Below, piece after piece: positions 40,224 to 47,992 of a stretch of 64,000 nucleotides of DNA. The DNA comes from JAFGQU01 sp964483625 (lineage in GTDB: Bacteria; Omnitrophota; Gorgyraeia; Duberdicusellales; 4484-171): NCBI GenBank assembly GCA_964483625.1, contig CAZABB010000006.1, positions 1 through 64,000 of the forward strand, given 5' to 3'. The notes below the pieces were generated by a model. It was not told where the DNA came from. It saw only the letters and a program-made list of their open reading frames with translations, and searched no databases. The position numbers were made by a program, and so were the translations under genes. Position 1 is the first letter of the stretch. Each line of letters starts with the position of its first letter.

Positions 40224-41543
40224 ATGGTCTTAAAAAATAAAGTTATATCGCTTTCAGAATTTGAAGAAATTCCCCTCTCTGAGCTTGAGGTAAAGATTGG
40301 CAAACGAGGCATCAGGCTTTTGAAGAGGATTAATTCCCGGAGCGGTTGCGAGATTTTTCGCCTCTTGCATGATAGGGTTAAGGCTTCTCATTATGTGGGT
40401 TTTGTCCGTGTTCTTGGTTACACGATTCAGGTCGTGCCTAAAGTTTTTGGGGAGGACAAGCCGGATAATCTCCATTTCCTTCTTTGCCTTTTGAGATATA
40501 CAAGGAAGATTCAGGTCAAGGAGCACGAAATCGGTAATCTGGGGAAGGTCAAGGATGACTTTTTCGAGATATTGATTTTCTTGTTTGCTAAGGCTCTTCG
40601 GGAGCTTTTGCGGAGGGATTTTAAAAAGACGTATGTTGTCCGTGAAGAAAATAGTCCGTTCTTGAAGGGAAAATTCTTAATCAGTGAGAATGTCAGGCGG
40701 AATATTTTTGATGATTCGAGGTATTGTTGCAGGTTTGATGAATTCACTGAGAATAATTTGATGAATCAGCTCTTTAAGTATGTTGTTTCGATGCTCATAA
40801 GGATATCGAGGTCTGTGTCCAATAAGAAGCTCCTTGAGGATATCCTCATATATTTATGTGATGTTGAATTGGTGAATATTACCTGTGCGGATATTGATAG
40901 GATTCACTTTACCCGTCTCAACAATTCATATGAGCCGTTGGTAAACCTGTGCAGATTATTCCTTGAAAACATGAGCATCCGTTTCTCAGCTTCCAAGCTC
41001 GAGACTTTCGTGTTCATGTTTGACATGAACAGGCTGTTTGAGGAATTTGTCTTTGAGTTCGTTAGAAGAAACAGGAGTAAATTGTTTATTGGCGGGGAAA
41101 ACGAAGTTGTTTTTGTTAAAGACCAGATTTATATTGGCAAGCTGTTCGACGAATTCAAGATGCGAGGGGATATTCTCATTAAGGACTCTTCAGGCAGACT
41201 TATTTTGTTGGATACGAAGTATAAAACTCTTGATTCATACGCCCTTCATGGGCGTTTGTCTCAAGCAGACTTTTATCAGATGTTTACTTATTCGACATCG
41301 CAAGAACAAAAGTATGAGGATGTAATCTTGTTGTATCCTTCCAATGAAGAGGTGGCCGAGCCTTTCACTGATAAAGAGCTTAGGCATGTTATAGCTGGAA
41401 AAGAGACTGTTAAGATTCATGTCAGAACAATCAGTCTTACTAAAATATTCAATGCGGAAAAGAAGTCAATTAATGAGACGGCGATGATTGAAGAGTTAAA
41501 TAAAGCATTTATGTTGCCTTCTGCTAATTTGGTATTGAGGTGA
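40224..41543 (+). CDS. mcrC: McrC-like nuclease subunit
   Basis: A 439-residue protein four bases after mcrB. The N-terminal beta-rich part contacts McrB. The C-terminal PD-(D/E)xK nuclease shows GDILIKDSSGRLILLDTKYK (Asp about 316, DTK about 328). It should cut modified foreign DNA once McrB has assembled on it. Length fits the DUF2357/McrC class. Confidence 0.9.
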   Translation: MVLKNKVISLSEFEEIPLSELEVKIGKRGIRLLKRINSRSGCEIFRLLHDRVKASHYVGFVRVLGYTIQVVPKVFGEDKPDNLHFLLCLLRYTRKIQVKEHEIGNLGKVKDDFFEILIFLFAKALRELLRRDFKKTYVVREENSPFLKGKFLISENVRRNIFDDSRYCCRFDEFTENNLMNQLFKYVVSMLIRISRSVSNKKLLEDILIYLCDVELVNITCADIDRIHFTRLNNSYEPLVNLCRLFLENMSIRFSASKLETFVFMFDMNRLFEEFVFEFVRRNRSKLFIGGENEVVFVKDQIYIGKLFDEFKMRGDILIKDSSGRLILLDTKYKTLDSYALHGRLSQADFYQMFTYSTSQEQKYEDVILLYPSNEEVAEPFTDKELRHVIAGKETVKIHVRTISLTKIFNAEKKSINETAMIEELNKAFMLPSANLVLR

Positions 41544-41575
41544 CAAGGTAGTGACGTTTTGCCGGAGGAATAATA

Positions 41576-42433
41576 ATGAAAAAACCTATGATTTCCAGAT
41601 ATATTTCAGATGAACGAATTTTTGAGGATATTATCTGCAAAGATTTTGAGTTCCTTGTGGATAAGATAAAGCAGTCTGGCTTTGAGTATTCGCTCGAAAT
41701 CAGGGAAGATTACTTTAATCTGTATTATCAGGGTAACAGTATAGGCAAGATTACCTTTCGAGCTCGCAACAGGGATTATAAAGTTGGAATCAATAAGAAG
41801 TTTGTTGATAAGAAGATGAATGACCGTTTTGATGGTCAGAAATCAGGTGACTATGTTGATTTCTTCATTTCTCCAAAGAAATTGCAGTCTTTTTTCTCTG
41901 AAGCTAATTTAAGGTTTCTCAGCCAGAAGGTCAGGGACGTGAATTATCAGGAGGAGATTGCTTTTGAGCAGATGATTATGACTGATAACGTCGGCAGACC
42001 TGATTTTGTCGTAATTGACAGGCAGGTGGTTGACCACTCGAGCAGGGAGAAGATAGATTTGCTTGGCCTCAAAAGGGTTTCTGGGGATAATTTTCAGTTT
42101 TGCGTGCTTGAAGTAAAGCTGGGAAAGAATGAGGAATTGAAAGGCGCAGTGAGCGGTCAGCTAAAGCGATATGTCAGGAGGGTTACAGACCATTTTGAAG
42201 AATATAAGCAGTGTTATGAAAAGAATTTTGAGCAGAAAAAGATATTGGGTTTGATTAATAGCATAGAAAAGGTTTGTATTGTTAAGCCTGTCCTCGGCAT
42301 TGTTGTTGTAGGTGGCTATGGCGGTTTAGCAGAACCGAACATAAAAGAACTTAGAGGCAAGGATAAAGATATCAGGATTCTTCACATAAAGAACGAGATA
42401 GACTTTAACAAAGTAGAGCCAAAATGCAATTAA
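41576..42433 (+). CDS. PD-(D/E)xK nuclease-like protein of the McrBC cassette
   Basis: A 285-residue protein. The C-terminal half has a complete nuclease core: EEIAFEQMI (Glu), GRPDFVVID, KIDLLGLKR, CVLEVKLGKNEE (E-x-K about 178) and SGQLKRYVRR (Gln helix). The N-terminal half is mixed alpha/beta. It starts 32 bases after mcrC and overlaps the MBL gene by 10 bases, so it is one transcript. It probably adds a second cleavage activity to the McrBC system. Confidence 0.72.
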   Translation: MKKPMISRYISDERIFEDIICKDFEFLVDKIKQSGFEYSLEIREDYFNLYYQGNSIGKITFRARNRDYKVGINKKFVDKKMNDRFDGQKSGDYVDFFISPKKLQSFFSEANLRFLSQKVRDVNYQEEIAFEQMIMTDNVGRPDFVVIDRQVVDHSSREKIDLLGLKRVSGDNFQFCVLEVKLGKNEELKGAVSGQLKRYVRRVTDHFEEYKQCYEKNFEQKKILGLINSIEKVCIVKPVLGIVVVGGYGGLAEPNIKELRGKDKDIRILHIKNEIDFNKVEPKCN

Positions 42434-43689
42434 CTATTTATCGTGGCACTAAGGAAATCGGCGGTTCTTGTGTTGAGCTTCAGACCAGGAATGCAAGGCT
42501 TCTTGTCGATTTCGGTCTTCCTTTGAGTGATGAGACTTTTTCTAAGGACGTTAAGAAGAAGTCCATGAAGGATTTCATAAGGGATGGATTGCTTCCTGAC
42601 GTTGAGGGATTATATGATAAGCCGGGCTTTGACGCTGTTCTGCTGAGTCATGCCCATCAGGATCATTACGGCCTTCTTTCCTTTGTGCATCCCGATATTC
42701 CAATCTGCATGAGCCGGGGCACGAAGGAGCTTGTCGAGCTCAGCTATCTTTTTGGCCAGACAAACTGCAACCTTAAGAATGTCAGGGTCGTGGAGGCTTG
42801 GAAGACTTTTGAAATAAAGGATGTCAGGGTGACTCCTTACCTTGTTGACCATTCAGGCTTTGACGCAATGGCTTTTCTCATAGAAGCCGACGGGAAACGA
42901 ATCTTCTATACTGGCGATTTCAGGGCGCATGGAAGAAAATCGGTGCTTTTCCGCTCCATGATAGAAAATCCTCCGAAGGATATTGATTACCTGATTATGG
43001 AAGGCACAATGCTTTCAAGGGAAAATGAGGAACGCAAGACCGAGGATGATGTCGAGAAAGAGCTGGTGTCTCTTTTGAAATCTCAAGGCAATCTCACTTT
43101 TTTGTCCTGCTCGTCCCAGAATATCGACAGGCTTGTTTCTGCATACAGGGCGTGCATGCAGACGGACACTTTGTTTGTAGTTGACCCCTATACTGCTTAT
43201 GTTCTTTATGAGCTGAAAGACATCTCGAAGGGACTCCCTCAATATGATTGGGGCAGGAACATGAGGATATTTTTCATCCCGAACAAATACACGGACAAAG
43301 TTCTTAATGGGAAAAAGATGTATCAGTTTAAGAGGGCGAAAATCACAAAAGAAGAAGTGTTCTCTCTTGAGAAAAAAATGCTTGTTAAGGATTCTTACAC
43401 CATGAGGAATATCTTCAGGAACAAGCGGTTGCTCAAAGGCACTTCAGTCATATATTCGCAGTGGGAAGGATATCTTGATGACATAAAGGAATTCTGGGAT
43501 AAGAATGGGGTTAAGATTATACAGGTGCATGTCTCAGGCCACGCTTACGTTGCGGACTTGATTAAGTTCGCACAAGCGGTAAAACCTAAGAACATTATTC
43601 CTATACACACTGAGAGGGCAGAAAGATTTAAGGAATTATTCGATGCAAATATAATCTCTGTCAATGATAGGCAGAGAATAGATTTATAA
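42424..43689 (+). CDS. RNase J/CPSF-like metallo-beta-lactamase protein
   Basis: A 421-residue protein: strand LLVDFGLPLSD, metal motif HAHQDHYG (about 75), DHSGFDAMAF, YTGDFRAHG (about 163), a beta-CASP-like insert with LSCSSQNIDR and the terminal motifs HVSGHAYVADL (about 370) and NIIPIHTE (about 392). This fits RNA- or DNA-processing MBL nucleases. It overlaps the preceding nuclease gene by 10 bases, so it probably acts with the McrBC cassette rather than in general RNA decay. Confidence 0.82.
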   Translation: MQLTIYRGTKEIGGSCVELQTRNARLLVDFGLPLSDETFSKDVKKKSMKDFIRDGLLPDVEGLYDKPGFDAVLLSHAHQDHYGLLSFVHPDIPICMSRGTKELVELSYLFGQTNCNLKNVRVVEAWKTFEIKDVRVTPYLVDHSGFDAMAFLIEADGKRIFYTGDFRAHGRKSVLFRSMIENPPKDIDYLIMEGTMLSRENEERKTEDDVEKELVSLLKSQGNLTFLSCSSQNIDRLVSAYRACMQTDTLFVVDPYTAYVLYELKDISKGLPQYDWGRNMRIFFIPNKYTDKVLNGKKMYQFKRAKITKEEVFSLEKKMLVKDSYTMRNIFRNKRLLKGTSVIYSQWEGYLDDIKEFWDKNGVKIIQVHVSGHAYVADLIKFAQAVKPKNIIPIHTERAERFKELFDANIISVNDRQRIDL

Positions 43690-43698
43690 GGAATTCTG

Positions 43699-43851
43699 GT
43701 GAACTATAAAGAAATACCTATGGATGTCCGTATTGACCGTATCGGCTCTCTTCTCGCTAAGGCCGTTCATCTGGCTGTCTTGAAGGAGAGGTCTGATTTC
43801 TTTGTTGATTCTTCTGGCCGGGACATATTCGGGGAGTCTTCGGATTGTTGA
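43699..43851 (+). CDS. Small hypothetical protein
   Basis: A 50-residue frame from GTG 43699 with an AAGGAATTC site, including MDVRIDRIGSLLAKAVHLAV and a polar end SSGRDIFGESSDC. It follows the MBL gene by nine bases, probably in the same operon. Unrecognised. Confidence 0.5.
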   Translation: MNYKEIPMDVRIDRIGSLLAKAVHLAVLKERSDFFVDSSGRDIFGESSDC

Positions 43852-43870
43852 TTTTCCTCTCTGTGGAAAA

Positions 43871-43880
43871 GATTTATATA
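43871..43880 (+). promoter_or_regulatory. TATA-like box with upstream AAAA
   Basis: GAAAA followed by GATTTATATA, 25 bases before the ATG at 43906. An AAGGAAGG ribosome-like stretch also lies between them. Confidence 0.55.
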
Positions 43881-43905
43881 GCTGGATTCTAAGGAAGGTT
43901 CGTTT

Positions 43906-44631
43906 ATGAAAAGAAAAAAAGGTTCTTCTGTCCGCTGGTTCGGCGACTGGGCGAATGAATATGATTCTACCTTAGGCAGTATGGGGTTTCATTGCGGTCT
44001 GCTGGATTTGGTCGTTTCGGTCTCGGGCGTCAGGGATTCTGACAGGGTTCTGGACATCGGGTGTGGGACTGGCCTTCTGAGCCTCAGGTTTTTGAGGGCT
44101 TCGGAGTGTTCGGTTGTGGGTGTCGATAATTCCCGAGAGATGATTGGGATATTCCGTGAGAAGATTGAGAAGCTTGGCATCGGAGAAAAAATGAGACTCA
44201 GCCTGATGGATGCCTCTTCTCTCAGGTTCGGCAAGGAAAGTTTTGATGTTGTGGCTTCTACTGTTACGCTTCATCACCTAAAAGACAAGCTGAAATCCCT
44301 GAAAACTATCCATAAGATTCTCAGACCCAGCGGTAAACTGGTTATCGGAGATATCGACATGGACACTACCGGAAAGCTTACTGATGAAAGAAGGATGAGA
44401 AGGATTCTCGATGTCCTTGCCGATGAGTGGATTTCTGCCCTGAAAGAGTCGGGAATTGACAGCTTTGAGAGGATGTTTGACAACGGGAAGAAGCATATCC
44501 TTAACGACGGGGAATATTGCATCGACTTTAAGCAGTGGTCGAGATTGTGCAAGAAAGCAGGTTTTAAATCAGTATCAGTAAAATCTGTTCCAGGACACAG
44601 CAGGTTTAAGGTTCTGCTCGCAAGAAAGTAG
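43906..44631 (+). CDS. Class I SAM-dependent methyltransferase
   Basis: A 241-residue methyltransferase, UbiE-like. Motif I is VLDIGCGTGLLSL (about 49), then VVGVDNSREMI, FDVVASTVTLHHL and a GKLVIGDIDMD region. The C-terminal part is helical. The substrate cannot be told. It is the first gene after the McrBC cassette and has its own TATA-like box. Confidence 0.85.
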   Translation: MKRKKGSSVRWFGDWANEYDSTLGSMGFHCGLLDLVVSVSGVRDSDRVLDIGCGTGLLSLRFLRASECSVVGVDNSREMIGIFREKIEKLGIGEKMRLSLMDASSLRFGKESFDVVASTVTLHHLKDKLKSLKTIHKILRPSGKLVIGDIDMDTTGKLTDERRMRRILDVLADEWISALKESGIDSFERMFDNGKKHILNDGEYCIDFKQWSRLCKKAGFKSVSVKSVPGHSRFKVLLARK

Positions 44632-44641
44632 AGCTTGCCTT

Positions 44642-44803
44642 ATGAAAAAGAATACGCAAAAAGAAGAGAAGAAAGCCTCTCTCCGCAATGATCTTACTCT
44701 GCCTTTGACTGTTCTTGAGATGATTGCCGACGGGAAAGATGTGCCGAAGAAAGATGTTTTGATTGCATTGAAAGAAATCAGAAAAGCAGCAGATAATCTT
44801 TGA
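44642..44803 (+). CDS. Small hypothetical protein
   Basis: A 53-residue charged protein, MKKNTQKEEKKASLRNDLTL then TVLEMIADGKDVPKKDVLIA, predicted helix pair. It follows the methyltransferase stop by ten bases and is probably co-transcribed. Unrecognised. Confidence 0.5.
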   Translation: MKKNTQKEEKKASLRNDLTLPLTVLEMIADGKDVPKKDVLIALKEIRKAADNL

Positions 44804-44858
44804 TTAAAAAGGAAAAAGATTATTAATCTTGAGAACATGTACTGGAGTAAGGTCGATA

Positions 44859-45749
44859 ATGGCAAAGAAAGAAAAACATGGCTGGATTTGGGATGAACAG
44901 GAGAAAGAATTGATTCTTTCTCTTAAAAGCAAACTGCGAACGAGATGTTTGCAGCTTAATACGCAATTATCACGATTTGAAGAATCTTTACCTGCCTATT
45001 CTGAAGAGGCTAATAACACTGCAAAACCTTATCTAAATCTTGCAGACGAATTGTTATCGCTTGATGGACGAACAGCAGGACGGAAATATCAGCAGATGTC
45101 GCCTGAGGATGTACGGGGGGCACTTAAAAGACTGGAAATCCTGTATCAGGCATGGGTATTGTTTACTAATAGGGCAGACATACAGGAAGCTATTCGAGAG
45201 AGAAACAGGGATATGAGAAAAGAAGCACGAGGATTTAAGTCTGCCGCTTTGAAAAAGATAGAGAGCGAAGAATACAAAAACCAGCTTGAGATGATAACGG
45301 ATGCTTTGATAGTTCAGGCCGGTCAAGTGGTTCCTCTCAGCGGAGGGTTTCTCTCTCCATCTAAATTAGACAAAAAAGACAAAGAAATCCTGCAGCGGCT
45401 TCTCCTCGTTCATTTCGTCAGATTCTCATACGAATTCCATGCAGACAGAAAAGAACAAATGCGGAAATTCTTAGAAGCGCATCCGGAGGGGACATTAAAG
45501 GATGTGATAACCCATGCTGTTTATATAGTCATTAAGAGCCATATTCTAAAATCTTCCCCCATGATTTCTCCTCAAAAACACATCCAATCCCTGTTTCTTA
45601 ACTCTTTTGAAGGCCTGACTCGAAGTTTTGCGGAATGGAGGGATAAGAAACAATCTCTCAAAAAGCTTGATAAGGATTATTTCACCATTTTAGGGGCAGA
45701 TTTTTCATTAACAGCTAAATCGGAAAAGGCTAAGCCACGAAAGGGATAG
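44859..45749 (+). CDS. Helical hypothetical protein
   Basis: A 296-residue protein from MAKKEKHGWIWDEQE, mostly helix with coiled-coil segments (around 5-60 and 105-135). The ATG at 44859 follows a GGAG; an upstream ATG at 44829 is less likely. A GATTATTAATC box lies about 40 bases before. I do not recognise it. Its length and many charged residues suggest an adaptor or structural role. Confidence 0.55.
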   Translation: MAKKEKHGWIWDEQEKELILSLKSKLRTRCLQLNTQLSRFEESLPAYSEEANNTAKPYLNLADELLSLDGRTAGRKYQQMSPEDVRGALKRLEILYQAWVLFTNRADIQEAIRERNRDMRKEARGFKSAALKKIESEEYKNQLEMITDALIVQAGQVVPLSGGFLSPSKLDKKDKEILQRLLLVHFVRFSYEFHADRKEQMRKFLEAHPEGTLKDVITHAVYIVIKSHILKSSPMISPQKHIQSLFLNSFEGLTRSFAEWRDKKQSLKKLDKDYFTILGADFSLTAKSEKAKPRKG

Positions 45750-45751
45750 AT

Positions 45752-45982
45752 TTATTCCTTTACGCAGATTATGGTCTTTCCGTCGAATAATGAATTGCAG
45801 GATAGACAGAACCAGACACCTTTTAATGGTATGATTTTCCCTTCCGAAGAATCCTCGCCGAGCAATAAAGAGCAGTTCTCAAACCTTTCATAAGACTTGT
45901 CCGCTTCTCGCCAGCCAGCAACCTCAGAAGTGTTATAACTGCCACAGCCGGGGCATTTTTTATCAGGTGATTTGTCAGGCAC
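45752..45982 (-). CDS. Zinc-ribbon protein
   Basis: A 76-residue protein with KCPGCGSYNTSEVA and VWFCLSCNSLFDG, two CxxC knuckles that make a complete zinc ribbon. It is convergent to the helical protein gene. Function unknown. The gap 45983-46121 shows nothing I can support. Confidence 0.65.
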   Translation of the reverse strand: MPDKSPDKKCPGCGSYNTSEVAGWREADKSYERFENCSLLLGEDSSEGKIIPLKGVWFCLSCNSLFDGKTIICVKE

Positions 45983-46121
45983 TAAATATCTCCTTTAAAG
46001 AAAATATAGCATATATTTCTGATAGGGGCATATTAAAGAAAGCTGTATTGATGGGGGTGAGGGAGTTAATGGCTGTTGTTAAGAGGATTTGAATTTTTTT
46101 CTGAATGGGTTGTGTTCGAAT

Positions 46122-46697
46122 TTATGCACTTTGAATAGGTGGCATTCTTTGCAGAGGGTCATCGTATTTTTTTCCCAGTCTTTCCACCATCCCCTTTCTC
46201 ATCTCATGCCTTCCATTCTCCCAGTCCAGCAGTGTAGAAGGGTCTATCCCTAACTCCTCTGCCATCTCCCTGTGGGTCTTCAGCAGGCTCAGGCGTAGTG
46301 CTCTCAGAACAATTCCTTTATTAGCTTCTCCATTCATTAGTCTTTGTTTGATCTCTTCGTGGTTGAAGAGAAGGGACTTTTCTATGCTGTATCTTTTTGA
46401 CAGGGTTTCTTTGAGGACTTCCTGCGGTATCTGTATCTTTTGTAGGATTAGTTTCAGGCTTCTTATCTCTGGTGTCCGTTTGTCCTGTTCCCATGCGAGG
46501 AGTATGTCCTGACTGCATCCGATTTGTCCCGCCATCTGTCCGGCGGTCATTTCCCTGTCTATCCTTTCCTTTCTCAGATACTGCCCGAAAGTCTTTGGTT
46601 TTGTGGTGTAATAGCCTCTCTGTTCGAGCAGGTCTAATTCAAGCTGTATGGTGATGGTAAGTGTTTCCCGTCGGTCGGTTTGCTTTGTGTTACGCAT
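46122..46697 (-). CDS. Double XRE-type HTH protein at the right end; frame continues the recombinase in the circular form
   Basis: A 191-residue protein with two XRE-like helix-turn-helix units: TFGQYLRKERIDREMTAGQM (about 36-85) and KTHREMAEELGIDPSTLLDW (about 140-170). The only start before the first unit is an ATG whose A comes from comM at the junction. Across the rejoined element ends no such ATG exists, and the frame continues from residue 544 of the serine recombinase. So in the free element this segment is probably the recombinase's C-terminal domain. It could bind att DNA or control direction. Confidence 0.75.
   Translation of the reverse strand: MRNTKQTDRRETLTITIQLELDLLEQRGYYTTKPKTFGQYLRKERIDREMTAGQMAGQIGCSQDILLAWEQDKRTPEIRSLKLILQKIQIPQEVLKETLSKRYSIEKSLLFNHEEIKQRLMNGEANKGIVLRALRLSLLKTHREMAEELGIDPSTLLDWENGRHEMRKGMVERLGKKYDDPLQRMPPIQSA
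46693..46696. other. Right attachment junction
   Basis: CGCA shared with 12748-12751. On the gene strand comM reads CCCTGTCCA-TGCG, then the element continues TAACACAAAGC. Confidence 0.8.
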
Positions 46698-47752
46698 GGA
46701 CAGGGGTTCATCGCCGCAATCGATAAAAATCGGGCCGGTAGCCGGACGCGGCGTGAAGCCCGGGCGATATGAACCGACCCTTCCTCAATCGGCTGCCGTA
46801 ACGCCTCCAGAGAACTGCGGGAAAATTCCGGCAGTTCATCGAGGAACAATACGCCGTAATGAGCCAGAGTAATCTCCCCCGGCTGAACGCGTGTCCCCCC
46901 TCCCACCAGCGCCACTCCCGACGCGGTATGGTGAGGATTGCGGAACGGTCGCCTTTTAAGAAACGGCCGCTGAGGGTCAAGCTCACCGGCAATGCTGTAA
47001 ATTCTGGTAACCTCAAGCGCTTCCTCATAGGACATATCCGGCAAAATCGTCGGGACCCGGCGAGCCAGCATCGTCTTCCCGACCCCGGGCGGGCCGATGA
47101 GAATCATATTATGCATCCCGCTTACGGCGATCTCCATCGCTCTTTTGGCAAATACCTGCCCTTTTACCTCATCAAAGTCAACGGGATAACGAGGCGTCAC
47201 TCCTTCAAGTTTATCCTCAAGAGACGGCCGGACCGGTTCTTTAGGAATCGTCCCCGAAAGAAATCCTACCGCATCTTTCAGACTCCTTACCGGATATACC
47301 TCTACCCCTTCAACCAGAGATGCCTCAAGAGCATTGCCCTGGGGAATAATCAATTTCTTCTTGAGTTCTCTCGCTTTCAGCGCGGCGGGAAACGCACCGG
47401 TTATGCCGCGAACACCTCCCTCCAAGGAAAGTTCACCCAGAATTAGACAATCGGAGAACACGACGGATATCTGCCCTGACGCCTGCAAGATTCCCAATGC
47501 GATGGCAAGATCGAAATGAGAACCTTCTTTTTTCACGTTCGCCGGGGCGACATTCACCGTTATCCGCTGCGCCGGGAAAAGATAGCCGCTGTTTTTTACG
47601 CCGGAACGGACCCGATCCCGGCTTTCCTTAGCCGCGGTATCAAGCATCCCGACCAGAGATACAGCCGGCAGGCCGCGCTGGGAATCGACTTCGACCTCGA
47701 CCCGATGAAGCTCAAGACCAGAATATGTGAGAGAAAAAAGCTTGGCGACCAT
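46695..47752 (-). pseudogene. comM: comM/yifB 5' part, truncated by element insertion
   Basis: Encodes the first 353 residues: the N-terminal S5-like domain (MVAKLFSLTYSGLELHRVEVEVDS in order), Walker A LIGPPGVGKTML, LFLDELPEFSR and ending at AAMNPCPC. The frame then runs into the element for 19 codons (VTQSKPTDG...) and stops at 46634. The C-terminal half is at 12269-12750. Both halves lack frameshifts, so integration seems recent or excision restores the gene. Confidence 0.93.
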
Positions 47753-47992
47753 AATCGGTTCTTCTGTTTTGATCTATTGTATGCCGGAAAGATAGGAGAT
47801 GACAACAGGAAACTACTGTCCCGGTTCTCCTTTTTTCTGTCATGGTTCCACCTGGAAAAACCGCATCATACCGGGAAAACCTTTAAAATATTACGCCGTG
47901 TGGTAAAATACACCATCCTGGCAGTTCACCCGTGCTTCCGTTATCCCGTTGTTATGAACGGGTAAACGCAAAAACGGGCTAACCCGAAACAT

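Larger units (their letters stand above)
12748..46696. mobile_element. Integrated element of about 34 kb in comM, serine-recombinase type
   Basis: Both boundaries fall in the MNPCPC|GYF codons of comM, and the ends share only CGCA (plus strand; TGCG on the gene strand), as expected for a large serine recombinase rather than a tyrosine integrase with a long att core. The recombinase is the first gene inside the left end. Arg codons inside look dominated by AGG/AGA, against CGN in the flanks. Cargo is mostly defence, recombination and small regulators. I see no relaxase, replication initiator or virion gene, so self-transfer is not shown. Confidence 0.93.

Noticed and set aside
12748..46696. 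Prophage
   Set aside because: No terminase, portal, capsid or tail gene can be recognised in any frame.
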